Positions 1 to 9,120 of a stretch of DNA of 64,000 nt are shown piece by piece. The notes beneath the pieces were generated by a model. The model searched no databases, was not told the DNA's origin, and saw only the letters and a list, made by a program, of their open reading frames with translations. Source of the DNA: Pseudomonadota bacterium (GTDB lineage: Bacteria > Pseudomonadota > Gammaproteobacteria > Burkholderiales > Thiobacillaceae); NCBI GenBank assembly GCA_021820845.1, contig JAKADC010000002.1:186001-250000 (forward strand). Direction: 5' to 3'. The stretch's first letter is position 1. Each line of letters starts with the position of its first letter. Position numbers and translations under genes: made by a program.

Positions 1-52
1 TGGGATGAAACTACGGCCAAATGTCACGAATCTTGACCCGGAGGGCGGCACC

Positions 53-742
53 ATGACTGATGCAAACACACCCGCATCGAGCGATACGAGTATCCCCGAT
101 AACACGCAGCTTGTGCAATTGCACGACGAGGCCGAGGCGGCGGCGTCCGCGCCGGACCTGTACGAGCGCGTGCGCGATCTGACGGCGCGCATGCTGCGCG
201 AGCGGCGGGTGGCCCTGAACGACGTGCGCGAACTGGTCGCGGCGGTCTCGTCCGGCGTGGGAAGCGGCCTGTCGGCGCGCGGCGGCGAAATGAAGGACGG
301 CCTCAAGCAGGCGATCGCGGGCCTGGACGAAGCCATCGGAAGCGCCGCGCAGGCGGCCTCCTACACCTTGCGCGAGGCCGTCAGCCAGGGGAAGGGCTTC
401 AAGGACAACGAACTGAAAGCCAGCCTCGAACAGCTCCGCGACCTCGAGGCGCAGATCGTCGACGCACTGAAACAGACCGCCAGCCAGTCGGGCGGCAAGT
501 TGAAGGAAGAGCTCGAGTACCTGAGCGATCACCTGAAGATCAGCGGAACCCGCACCGGCGAGCAGGTGCGCGACGCGCTTCGGCAACTGGCGGACGGCGT
601 GAAGGCCAGCGGCGAGGCGGGGCGGGCGGGACTGAGCGAATCGGCCGCCGCAGCCACCAAGCGGCTGTCGCAGGTCGCGAGCGGCGTGCTGGATGCCTTG
701 TCCGAATCGCTTAAACGCCAGAGCGAACGACTGCGCTCCTGA
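53..742 (+). CDS. DUF6781-like helical protein, hypothetical
   Basis: 229 residues starting at an ATG preceded by GGAGG at about 41-45; an in-frame ATG at 5 has no such site. The protein is almost entirely Ala/Glu/Lys/Leu-rich helix in amphipathic stretches after a polar N-terminus of about 35 residues. It has no signal peptide, membrane segment or cysteine. The composition resembles phasin- or apolipophorin-like proteins, and I associate it tentatively with DUF6781. It lies 93 bases upstream of the UbiB-family gene on the same strand. No function can be assigned. Confidence 0.7.
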   Translation: MTDANTPASSDTSIPDNTQLVQLHDEAEAAASAPDLYERVRDLTARMLRERRVALNDVRELVAAVSSGVGSGLSARGGEMKDGLKQAIAGLDEAIGSAAQAASYTLREAVSQGKGFKDNELKASLEQLRDLEAQIVDALKQTASQSGGKLKEELEYLSDHLKISGTRTGEQVRDALRQLADGVKASGEAGRAGLSESAAAATKRLSQVASGVLDALSESLKRQSERLRS

Positions 743-835
743 ATCCGCGCTCGCGCGCATCTTCGCGGCGGCGTGCGTGCTGCCGGGCGGCCGCTTGGGC
801 TAGACTCTCGGCATTACCGATTCCAACAACCGACG

Positions 836-2515
836 ATGCTCTGGGAAACCATTTCGGTCGTGCGCGACCTGCCGCGATTGCACGAAATCGCCTCCGTGAT
901 GATCCGATACGGCGGGGGCGATCTCGTCCGCGTACTGGGGATCAGCGGCGTGCTCGAACGCGCCGGGCGGGTGTTGAACTGGCACAGCAGCAGCGAAATC
1001 AGCCAGCTCGACGCGCCGGTACGCGTCCGCCGCGCGCTGGAAGAGCTCGGCCCGACCTTCATCAAGCTGGGACAGGTGCTGGCGACGCGGGTGGACGTGT
1101 TCCCGCCCAACTGGATCGCCGAATTCGAGAAGCTGCACAGCCGCGTGCCGCCGGTTCCCTACGAACGCCTCCGTCCCGATCTGGTGGAGGCGATCGGGGG
1201 GGAGCCGGCCGAGGTGTTCGCGGAATTCGACCCCGAGCCGCTCGCTGCGGCGTCCATCGCACAGGTGCACCGCGCCACGCTCAAGGACGGCAGCCGCGTC
1301 GTCGTGAAAATACGTCGTCCCGGCATCGAGGGCGTGATCCAGGCCGACCTCCGCATCATGGAGCACGCCGCCAGGCTGCTCGAAAGCGAAGTGCCGGATT
1401 CACGCCGCTACGACCCGGTGCAGATCGTCTCGCAGTTCCGCCGATCGCTGAACCGTGAGCTCGACCTGGCCAAGGAAGCGCGCAACATCGATCAGTTCGC
1501 GCGCCATTTCGCCGACGAGCCGCTCGTGACCATTCCCAGGGTCTACTGGGAATACACCAACGACCGCGTCAATGTTCAGGAGGAGATCATCGGCATGGCG
1601 GGCGTCGCGCCCGACAAGCTCCGCGCGCACGGACTCGATCCCAAGCTGCTGGCCGCGCGCGGCGCCAATGCCGTGCTGAGCATGGTCCTGGAGCACGGCT
1701 ACTTCCACGCCGATCCCCACCCCGGGAACGTGCTGTTCCTGCCCGAGAATCGACTTGGCATGGTCGATTTCGGGATGGTGGGGATGCTGACCGATGTGCG
1801 CCGCAACCAGATCGTCGACCTGCTGCATGCCCTGACGCGCAAGGACGAACAGGCGCTGCTGCAGGTGCTGCTCGACTGGAGCGGCGAGTCGGTGGGCGAC
1901 GAGGATCGCCTCGCCTACGACGTGGCTGAGCTGATGCAGAGTTACGACGATCTGCAGCTAAAGGACGTGAAGATCGGCGGGCTGCTGAACGACATCACCG
2001 CGGTCATGCGCGACAACAATCTCGTTCTGCCGGCCGATCTGACCTTGCTGTTCAAGACGCTCATCACGCTTGAGGGACTGGGGCAGCAGCTCGATCCCGA
2101 GTTTCACATGATCGACCACGTGACGCCGTTCGTGGAGCACGTCATCCAGCAGCGTTACACGCCGCAGGCGCTGCTCGCGCGCGGTCGCAAGAGCATGCGC
2201 GAGACGCTCGAGGTGCTCGCCGACGTGCCGCGTGATCTGCGGCGCCTGTTGCGGGACATGCGGCGGGGGCGGGTCAAGGTCGACCTCGATCTGAAGCGGC
2301 TCGACCACTTCGGCAATCAACTGGATCGAGCAAGCAACCGGCTCACCATGGGCATCCTGACCGCTTCGCTGGTCATCGGGTCCAGCATCATCATGACGGT
2401 GAAGGGCGGCCCCCAGCTGTTCGGGCTGCCCTTTTTCGGCCTGCTGGGATTCCTGATCGCGTTCTTCAACAGCATCTGGATCATTTTTTCGATCTGGCGG
2501 TCGGGCAAGCACTGA
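836..2515 (+). CDS. ubiB: UbiB/AarF (ABC1) family atypical kinase
   Basis: 559 residues, the usual length for UbiB, which supports ubiquinone biosynthesis at the inner membrane. The family signatures are visible: KLGQ at 77-80, an Ala-rich loop AAASIAQV at about 138-145 in place of a P-loop, the Lys of VVVK at 158, HADPHPGN at 291-298 and DFG at 311-313. Two hydrophobic segments at the C-terminus fit the family's membrane anchor. The ATG at 836 gives the standard N-terminus; an upstream in-frame ATG at 773 would add 21 residues unlike the family. It converges on the GGDEF-EAL gene, with 9 bases between the ends. Placement in the ABC1/UbiB family is secure; the ubiquinone role is inferred. Confidence 0.9.
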   Translation: MLWETISVVRDLPRLHEIASVMIRYGGGDLVRVLGISGVLERAGRVLNWHSSSEISQLDAPVRVRRALEELGPTFIKLGQVLATRVDVFPPNWIAEFEKLHSRVPPVPYERLRPDLVEAIGGEPAEVFAEFDPEPLAAASIAQVHRATLKDGSRVVVKIRRPGIEGVIQADLRIMEHAARLLESEVPDSRRYDPVQIVSQFRRSLNRELDLAKEARNIDQFARHFADEPLVTIPRVYWEYTNDRVNVQEEIIGMAGVAPDKLRAHGLDPKLLAARGANAVLSMVLEHGYFHADPHPGNVLFLPENRLGMVDFGMVGMLTDVRRNQIVDLLHALTRKDEQALLQVLLDWSGESVGDEDRLAYDVAELMQSYDDLQLKDVKIGGLLNDITAVMRDNNLVLPADLTLLFKTLITLEGLGQQLDPEFHMIDHVTPFVEHVIQQRYTPQALLARGRKSMRETLEVLADVPRDLRRLLRDMRRGRVKVDLDLKRLDHFGNQLDRASNRLTMGILTASLVIGSSIIMTVKGGPQLFGLPFFGLLGFLIAFFNSIWIIFSIWRSGKH

Positions 2516-2524
2516 GCCCCGCGT

Positions 2525-4798
2525 TCACGCGACGCGGGCCGCGCCGCCGGTCCGCGCGACGAGACTGGCAGCGGCCTCGGCGAGCGGGACGGGGCGGCTC
2601 AGCAGATAGCCCTGCACATGCGCGATGCCGAGGTGTTCGACCTTGTGCAGCACGCTCCGGGTTTCCACGCCCTCGGCCACGAGCGAATAACCGGCATCGC
2701 TCATCATGCGGGCAAAATCCGCGACAACCTGACCGGCGCGGTCGTCCTGTCCCAGTTTGTTGACCAGCGAAATGTCGAACTTGACCACGTCGACCGGCAG
2801 GTCGACCAGATAGCGCACCGGCGAATAGCCCGTTCCGAAATCGTCCATGGCGATGCGGTAATTCACCGTTCGCAGCAGGTCGAGGTAGGTGCGCACCTCG
2901 ACCATCTGGGTGATGAGCGATGTTTCGGTGATCTCGAGCATCAAGGGATGGCGCGCGTTGTGGCGCGACAGTTCGAGCAGTTGCGAGACGATCTCGGGGT
3001 GCGAGATGCTCTGGGCGGACAGGTTGATCGACACGCCGATGCCCGGCGGCAGTTGCTCCGACAAAAGATCGGCGTCGACCTGATTCAGCACCGCCAGATC
3101 GAACTCGGCTTCGAGGCGCCGGCTGTTGATGACCGGCAGGAACGCATCCGGCAGGATGAGTTCGTCGCGGTGGCGGATCCGCGCCAGGGCCTCGAAATAG
3201 ACCACCTTGGCGCCCGGCATGGCATGGATGGACTGGTAATGCATTTCGATCATGCCGGGCTCGGCCAGGGCCTGGAACAACGCGCTCGTTTCGCGGCTGG
3301 CCACCAGCGCCTGCGAGGCGCGCTCGGTATCCTCGCCGTACAGGGCGACGCGCGTGCGGCCGGGTTGCTTCGCGGTATACATCGCGATATCGGCCTGCTT
3401 CGGCAGGTCGTCGATGCGCTCGAGCTGGTCGGCCTCGCAGAACGCGATGCCGATGCTGATGCCGACCGGTTCGTTGATGCCCAGATCGCTGAAGGCCGAG
3501 GCGTCGAGGAGGCTCTGGCAGCGCTGCGCGATCTGCTTGGCCTGTGCGGGCGTCGTGCGCGACAGGAAGGTGGCGAATTCGTCTCCGCCCAGCCGGTAGA
3601 GCCGATCGTTGGCGCGCAACGCCATCACCAGCGCATCGGCGATGATGGTGAGCACGCGGTCGCCCTTGGCGTGGCCGTAGGTGTCGTTGATGGTCTTGAA
3701 GCGGTCGCAGTCGAAAAGGAGGAACGCCACGCCCTGCGGCGAGTGCTTCACCTCGCAGCGGAAATTTTCCCAGTCTTCCTCATAGGCGCGCCGATTGTGG
3801 CAGCGCGTGAGCGCGTCCTGGCGTGCCTGCGAGTGGAACTCGCGGTTCTGGTGCTCGAGCGAGCCGTGCAGCTCGCGCAGCTGCAGCTGATACTCGTACA
3901 GCGAGCGGCGCACGTTTTCCAGCTCCCGCACGCGCAACGCCCTCGAGCGCGAGGGATGATGGCTGAAACGGCCGTGCTGCATGGCGTCGATGTCTTTCGA
4001 GAGCCTGCGCAGCGGGCGCACGAGCAGGCGGTTGTAGACGACGAACCCGACCAGGGCGGCGACCATCAGAAGAATGAAGAGCGCGAGCAGCATGTGCGAG
4101 AGGATTTTCTGGAAGCGGAGGCGGTCGGGGTCGGGCCGGGCGCTGAATTCGAGCCGCGAGAACAGATCCGACACCGGCAGGACTTCGCCGGGCTTCAGCG
4201 TGAGCCGGATGCTGGCGAGGTCGGCGAAATGGAACGGCTCCTGCCGCAGAAGGGCGGGCATGAAATCGAGCCGGAGCAGGCCATAGCCGAGGAGCGACTG
4301 GCGGCGTTCGTCGATATAGATGGGGAAGGTCTCATACATCGCGGTCCTGCCGGCCTCACCGGTCATCCAGCTTGACGGCTGCCGAGACATGGCGCGCACC
4401 GGCAGCCGGACCGGCATGTCGGTTTGCGCGGAGCTTAATGCGAGCAGGACGCCAGAGCGTGTGTAGAGCGCCGCCTGGACAAGCCGGTTGGGCAGAATGC
4501 CGCTTTCATAGACGCGCTGGTCGCGCCAGTAGGCGTAATACTCGGGCAGCACCAGCTGTTGCCGGGTTTCGTCCCAGTGCGCCAGGCTCGCTGCCTGTTC
4601 GTCCGTCCGCTTCAGCAGCCGCTGGACGGCCGACGTCAGCTCCGATCTCGCCGCGTTCTCGTTGTGCTGCTCGAGACTCTGGGTGACGGCGCGCGTCTGA
4701 TACGCGGCGAAGCCGCCGATCAGGCTGGCCAGCACCATGAGCGCCGTGATGAAGGCGAGCGCGATCTGCTTGATGGAAATGGCGTTCGGCCACCTCAT
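2525..4798 (-). CDS. Membrane-bound GGDEF-EAL cyclic-di-GMP protein
   Basis: 757 residues. Order: membrane segment 10-32; periplasmic region about 33-232 with an HWDET motif at 74-78 that recalls CHASE4 sensors; second membrane segment about 233-257; HAMP-like linker; GGDEF domain with intact GGDEF at 404-408; EAL domain with EALAR from 536 and intact NLS, EITETS, DDFGTG and EGVET motifs. Both the cyclase and phosphodiesterase sites look competent, unlike degenerate LapD-type receptors. The start at 4798 is fixed by a 4-base ATGA overlap with the stop of the upstream hydrolase gene, so the two are translationally coupled. The ligand of the periplasmic domain is unknown. Confidence 0.9.
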   Translation of the reverse strand: MRWPNAISIKQIALAFITALMVLASLIGGFAAYQTRAVTQSLEQHNENAARSELTSAVQRLLKRTDEQAASLAHWDETRQQLVLPEYYAYWRDQRVYESGILPNRLVQAALYTRSGVLLALSSAQTDMPVRLPVRAMSRQPSSWMTGEAGRTAMYETFPIYIDERRQSLLGYGLLRLDFMPALLRQEPFHFADLASIRLTLKPGEVLPVSDLFSRLEFSARPDPDRLRFQKILSHMLLALFILLMVAALVGFVVYNRLLVRPLRRLSKDIDAMQHGRFSHHPSRSRALRVRELENVRRSLYEYQLQLRELHGSLEHQNREFHSQARQDALTRCHNRRAYEEDWENFRCEVKHSPQGVAFLLFDCDRFKTINDTYGHAKGDRVLTIIADALVMALRANDRLYRLGGDEFATFLSRTTPAQAKQIAQRCQSLLDASAFSDLGINEPVGISIGIAFCEADQLERIDDLPKQADIAMYTAKQPGRTRVALYGEDTERASQALVASRETSALFQALAEPGMIEMHYQSIHAMPGAKVVYFEALARIRHRDELILPDAFLPVINSRRLEAEFDLAVLNQVDADLLSEQLPPGIGVSINLSAQSISHPEIVSQLLELSRHNARHPLMLEITETSLITQMVEVRTYLDLLRTVNYRIAMDDFGTGYSPVRYLVDLPVDVVKFDISLVNKLGQDDRAGQVVADFARMMSDAGYSLVAEGVETRSVLHKVEHLGIAHVQGYLLSRPVPLAEAAASLVARTGGAARVA

Positions 4799-5649
4799 CG
4801 TGGTGTCCCCTGCGGGATGGTTTCGAGAAATTGGAGCATGTAATTCAGCAAATCGAATTCGTGTTCGCCGTCGAGGAAATGGCTGGCGCCATGCACGACC
4901 ACCATCGGAACCCGAATGTGCCGCAAGGCGGTAAGCCATCCCTGGCCGAGCGTGCTGTCGGCATCGCCCATGATGAGTTTCACCCTGACCGGTATTTGCC
5001 GCAATGCGGCGAGCACGTGCGGCTGGTCCCATTGCACGTACGACAGCAGGGCTTGCGGCGTCGAAATGTATTTCTGGCAAAACGACAAGCTTTGAGTCAC
5101 CAGGTCGCGTTGTTTGTTCTGGATGCGGTCTTCCAGTTGGGCGATCAGCGCCTGACGGGACCCCGCGCCGATTTGCGCTTCGATGAGCGACACGCCGAGG
5201 TAGGCCTTGACCGCAGGATCGGCATGGGTAGTGAGATAGGCGAGCAATTGCAGGCTGCCGAAGCTGTGGCCGACGAGTACGATGGAGCGGTAGCCTTGCG
5301 ATTTCAGCCAGTCGACCCAGAGCCCGATTTCGGCCACGTCGTCATCCATGCTGTGCTTGTGCACCGCTTCGCACGGCAGGCTCTGCCGGCGGTTGGGAAT
5401 GTTCAGGCTCAGCGTGGGCGACAGGACCGTATAGCCCGCGTCCTGCAGCCCGCTGGCGAGCGAGGTCACGGTGGCAAATTCGCGCGTCTGCAGGAAACCG
5501 TGCAGCAGCAGCACGGCAGGTTTATCGCGCGCCCCGGCCAGGTATTCGGCGTTCGCGGGGATCCCCGGACGCACGTCCTGCTGAACGATCGCCGCGTGAG
5601 CGGCGGCCGGCAGTACCGACAACAGCAAGCAAAGCAGAAAAACGCGCAT
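4795..5649 (-). CDS. Exported alpha/beta hydrolase
   Basis: 284 residues. The chosen start gives a Sec signal peptide of about 20 residues ending in a run of Ala (AAAHA); an upstream in-frame ATG at 5691 would put 14 residues before it. Alpha/beta-hydrolase features: LLLHGFLQ with the oxyanion-type HG near residue 50, the nucleophile elbow GHSFG, and a late ASHFLDG with the probable catalytic His. The substrate cannot be deduced; the sequence does not clearly match a named esterase or lipase class. It is the first gene of a two-gene unit with the GGDEF-EAL protein (ATGA overlap) and diverges from the helicase gene across 119 bases. Confidence 0.75.
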   Translation of the reverse strand: MRVFLLCLLLSVLPAAAHAAIVQQDVRPGIPANAEYLAGARDKPAVLLLHGFLQTREFATVTSLASGLQDAGYTVLSPTLSLNIPNRRQSLPCEAVHKHSMDDDVAEIGLWVDWLKSQGYRSIVLVGHSFGSLQLLAYLTTHADPAVKAYLGVSLIEAQIGAGSRQALIAQLEDRIQNKQRDLVTQSLSFCQKYISTPQALLSYVQWDQPHVLAALRQIPVRVKLIMGDADSTLGQGWLTALRHIRVPMVVVHGASHFLDGEHEFDLLNYMLQFLETIPQGTPR

Positions 5650-5768
5650 GGCGAGACAGGATAGTCGGGGTGGAAAAGCTAACGGCAGCAACGCCGCGAA
5701 ACTGAAGCTGTAGAACGCAGGGCGGCCCGCTCCGGATGTTACACTTTGTTCCGAAATCCGGTCTCAAA

Positions 5769-7772
5769 ATGTTTGATCTGAAACAATTCTTTTCCGCCAG
5801 CGGTGCGTGCGCCGCGGTCTTGCCGGGGTGGCGCGCGCGATCGCAGCAGCTGGCGATGGCCGAAGCGGTCGAGCGCGCAATCGCCGGCAACGGCGTACTG
5901 CTGGCCGAGGCCGGCACCGGCACCGGAAAGACGCTGGCCTACCTGATCCCCGCTCTGCTGTCGGGCGGCAAGGTCGTGATTTCCACTGGCACCAAGGCCT
6001 TGCAGGACCAGCTGTTCCACCGCGATCTGCCGGCCGCGCGGCGCGCGCTGAAGTCGCCCGTCAAGGTGGCGCTGCTGAAGGGCCGCGCCAATTATGTCTG
6101 CCATCATCACTTGCAGCGCAACTTGAGCGACGGCCGCTTCGCCAACCGCGACGACCCGGTGTGGCTCGCCAGGATCGCGCGCTTCGCCGAAACCAGTTCG
6201 AGCGGTGACCGCGCCGAGGCCGAAGGCATCCCCGAGGACGCGACCGCCTGGCACTACGCCGTTTCCAGCCGCGATACCTGCCTCGGCAGCGAGTGCAGCC
6301 ACTACAAGGAATGCTTCGTGACGGCGGCGCGCAAGGCCGCGCTCGATGCCGAGGTGGTCGTGGTGAACCATCATCTGTTCTTCGCCGATCTGTGGTTGAA
6401 GGACGAGGGCGTCGCCGAACTCCTGCCAGCGTGCAACACGGTCATTCTCGACGAGGCGCATCAGCTTGCCGAGACGGCCGCACAGTTCTTCGGCGAAACG
6501 CTGTCGACCGCGCAGCTGCTCGACCTGGCCGGCGACACCAAGCGCCAGGCGGCGGTCAAGGCGGGAGATTTTCCCGCGCTGCGCCGGGCGGCCGAGGGTC
6601 TTTCCAAGGCCGCGCGCGACCTGCGGCTCGCGTTTCCGCAGAACCCGGTCAAGTCGACCGTCGCGGAGCTCGTGCGCTACGGCAAATGGCCGGACGCGTT
6701 GAAGGCCTTGTCCGCATCGCTGGATGAAACGGCGAAGCTGCTGGAGAACCAGGCGGAACGCGATGCCGACCTGAAAAACTGCTTCGAGCGCGCGCGGGCG
6801 ACGCAGGCCGTCCTCGCCAGCTGGCTCGGCGACGATGCGCCGGACGCGCCCCGCGTGCGGTGGCTGGAAACCACGATGAGCTCGCTGCTGCTGCACGCCA
6901 CGCCCCTGTCGGTCGGCGCGATGTTCGGCGCGAAGCTCGGCGAGCGCGCGCAGGCCTGGATTCTGACCTCGGCCACGCTCGCCGTCGGCGGTGATTTCAC
7001 CCATCTGAAAGCGCGGCTGGGCATCGAGGACGCCGACACCCTGTGCGTCGACAGCCCCTTCGACTACCCGCGCCAGGGCGTGCTCTACGTCCCGCAGGGC
7101 TTGCCTGCGCCGAATACGCCAACGTTCACCGATGCCGTCGTCGACGCCGCCTTGCCGGTGCTCGAGGCCAGCCAGGGCCGCGCCTTCATGCTGTTTACCA
7201 GCCTGCGCGCGCTGGAGCGGGCGCGGGGCCTGCTGATCGACGCCTTCGAGTCGCGCGGCTGGGACTATCCGCTTCTGGTTCAGGGCGAGGCGCCGAAAAA
7301 CGCGCTTCTCGCGCGCTTCCGGCAGGCCGGCAACGCCGTCCTGCTCGGCAGCCAGAGTTTCTGGGAGGGCGTCGACATGCCCGGCGACGCGCTCTCGGTC
7401 GTCATCATCGACAAGTTGCCGTTCCAGCCGCCCGACGATCCGGTCGTCGCCGCGCGCATCGCCCAAGCCGAGAAGAACGGCGGCAAGCCGTTCATGGACT
7501 ATCAGTTGCCGCACGCGGCGATCAGTCTGAAGCAGGGTGCCGGTCGGCTGATCCGTACCGAGACCGACCGCGGGGTGCTGGTGATCTGCGATACGCGGCT
7601 GGCGGAGAAGCCGTATGGGCGGCGGCTGCTGGACGCATTGCCGGCGATGACGCGAACCCGGAAGCTCGAGGTGGTGGAGCGGTTTTTTGCGGCGGAGGCG
7701 GCCGGCGCTGCGAGCGACCGGTCGGCGGAGGGTGTCCCGCCCGCGGATCAGCGCGCCGCCGGACGCGCCTGA
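5769..7772 (+). CDS. ATP-dependent DNA helicase, DinG/YoaA family
   Basis: 667 residues, a superfamily 2 XPD-like 5'-3' helicase. Walker A AGTGTGKT is at 48-55 and the Walker B DEAH box at 228-231. Four cysteines at 111, 171, 176 and 182 have the arrangement that binds the 4Fe-4S cluster in this family. The C-terminal helicase domain carries GSQSFWEGVD and QGAGRLIRT. Length and layout fit YoaA more than phage-type DinG with its exonuclease domain. The ATG at 5769 is preferred over one at 5736 by comparison with family N-termini. Expected to act in DNA repair or replication-fork maintenance. Confidence 0.9.
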   Translation: MFDLKQFFSASGACAAVLPGWRARSQQLAMAEAVERAIAGNGVLLAEAGTGTGKTLAYLIPALLSGGKVVISTGTKALQDQLFHRDLPAARRALKSPVKVALLKGRANYVCHHHLQRNLSDGRFANRDDPVWLARIARFAETSSSGDRAEAEGIPEDATAWHYAVSSRDTCLGSECSHYKECFVTAARKAALDAEVVVVNHHLFFADLWLKDEGVAELLPACNTVILDEAHQLAETAAQFFGETLSTAQLLDLAGDTKRQAAVKAGDFPALRRAAEGLSKAARDLRLAFPQNPVKSTVAELVRYGKWPDALKALSASLDETAKLLENQAERDADLKNCFERARATQAVLASWLGDDAPDAPRVRWLETTMSSLLLHATPLSVGAMFGAKLGERAQAWILTSATLAVGGDFTHLKARLGIEDADTLCVDSPFDYPRQGVLYVPQGLPAPNTPTFTDAVVDAALPVLEASQGRAFMLFTSLRALERARGLLIDAFESRGWDYPLLVQGEAPKNALLARFRQAGNAVLLGSQSFWEGVDMPGDALSVVIIDKLPFQPPDDPVVAARIAQAEKNGGKPFMDYQLPHAAISLKQGAGRLIRTETDRGVLVICDTRLAEKPYGRRLLDALPAMTRTRKLEVVERFFAAEAAGAASDRSAEGVPPADQRAAGRA

Positions 7773-7789
7773 ATCGAACCGCTTTTAGC

Positions 7790-8494
7790 CTATGGCCCGA
7801 TTCCGAAGACCACGAGCCGGTCCTTCACCGACTCGGTCAGCCCGCGCCAGTTTCGGGCGCTGCGGGTCTGGACCCATTGCGTGGGCAGGCTCAGGTCGGC
7901 GCCGACGCTGATAAGGGTTTCCGGCGACAGGACGGTCGCCAGGGCATCGAGCAGGGCGGCGCTGCGGTAGGGCGTTTCGATGAAGAGCTGCGTCGCGCGC
8001 TCGCGTCGCGCGGTTTTTTCCAGTTCGCGAATGGCCTGGGCGCGTTCGGGTTCCTTGGCCGGCAGATAGCCATGGAAGGCGAAGCGCTGGCCGCCCAGGC
8101 CCGAGGCCATCAGCGCCAGCAGGATCGACGACGGGCCGATGAGCGGAACCACGCGGATGTTCTCTCGATGCGCGGCCATGACGAGCGCCGCCCCCGGGTC
8201 CGCGACCGCCGGGCAGCCCGCTTCCGATAGCAGGCCGACGTCGTGGCCGGCCCTGAGCGGCACCAGCAGCGGCGCGATGGCGGCGACGGGCGTGTGTTCG
8301 TTCAGCTCGGCGAGATCGAGCGACTGGATCGGACGCGGATGACCCATCGCCTTCAGGTGCGCGCGCGCGGTTTTCGCGCGTTCGACGACGAAGTGTTCGA
8401 GGCTGCGCGCGACGGCGAGCGTGTCGGGCGGCAGGCAGGTTTCGGGGTCGACCGGTCCGAGCGGAACCGGGACCAGGTAGAGCGTGCCCGTCAC
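7790..8494 (-). CDS. SAM-dependent methyltransferase, RsmI-like (tetrapyrrole methylase fold)
   Basis: 234 residues. The start MTGTLYLVPVPLG matches the RsmI/CbiF-type Rossmann-like domain; the SEAGCPAVADPG and PLIGPSSILLALMASG blocks correspond to the SAM-binding loops of the RsmI family. RsmI itself (16S rRNA 2'-O-methylation at C1402) is about 280 residues, so this is a shortened paralogue that often sits beside maf in proteobacteria. The start lies 5 bases after the maf stop, on the same strand, so it is probably the last gene of the pyc-maf group. The RNA target, if any, is unknown. Confidence 0.8.
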   Translation of the reverse strand: MTGTLYLVPVPLGPVDPETCLPPDTLAVARSLEHFVVERAKTARAHLKAMGHPRPIQSLDLAELNEHTPVAAIAPLLVPLRAGHDVGLLSEAGCPAVADPGAALVMAAHRENIRVVPLIGPSSILLALMASGLGGQRFAFHGYLPAKEPERAQAIRELEKTARRERATQLFIETPYRSAALLDALATVLSPETLISVGADLSLPTQWVQTRSARNWRGLTESVKDRLVVFGIGP

Positions 8495-8499
8495 GAGAA

Positions 8500-9120
8500 T
8501 CAGGCCCCGCGCCAGGTGAGGACGTCGACGCCTTCGCCGGCGAGCATGTCGGTCAGCGCCATCAGCGGCAGGCCGATGAGCGCAGTCGGGTCGGGGCTCT
8601 CCATGCGTTCCATCAACGCGATGCCGAGCGATTCGCTCTTCGCCGAGCCGGCGCAGTCGTAGGGCTGCTCCTTGCGGAGATAGGCGTCGATCTGCGCGTC
8701 GGTGAGCGGCCGGATGTGCACCACCGTCGGCACGTCGCGCGTCTGCGTGCGGCCGGTCCGGCTGTTCAGGAGCGTGAGCGCGGTGTGGAACACCATCGCC
8801 TTGCCCTGCATTTTTTTCAGTTGCGCGAAGGCCTTGTCGAAGTCGCCGGGCTTGCCGAGCTGTTCGTCGTCCAGCATCAATACCTGGTCGGAGCCGATGA
8901 TGAGCGCGTCGGGATAAGCGGACGCGGCGGCCTGCGCCTTCAGCACCGACAGGCGCAGCGCGGTGGCCGAAGGCGACTCGTCAGGCAGCGGGGTCTCGTC
9001 GACGTCGGGCGACACGACGTCGAACGGGATATGCAGCCGCGACAGCAGTTCGCGGCGGTAACGCGAGGTGGAGGCCAGCACAAGCCTGGCTTGTTCCGAT
9101 TGAGCGCGGCCAGGCTTCAT
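8500..9120 (-). CDS. Maf-family nucleotide pyrophosphatase, YceF type
   Basis: 206 residues. LASTSRYRRELL near the N-terminus is the Maf phosphate-binding signature (S/T-R-RxxLL), GSDQV carries the catalytic Asp, and EQPYDCAGSAKSE with IGLPL follows the YceF subgroup, which hydrolyses 7-methyl-GTP, rather than the YhdE dTTP/UTP subgroup. The start overlaps the stop of the pyruvate carboxylase B-subunit gene by 4 bases (ATGA), which sets the start and implies coupling. It presumably sanitises the nucleotide pool. The subgroup assignment rests on recalled alignment with E. coli YceF. Confidence 0.88.
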   Translation of the reverse strand: MKPGRAQSEQARLVLASTSRYRRELLSRLHIPFDVVSPDVDETPLPDESPSATALRLSVLKAQAAASAYPDALIIGSDQVLMLDDEQLGKPGDFDKAFAQLKKMQGKAMVFHTALTLLNSRTGRTQTRDVPTVVHIRPLTDAQIDAYLRKEQPYDCAGSAKSESLGIALMERMESPDPTALIGLPLMALTDMLAGEGVDVLTWRGA

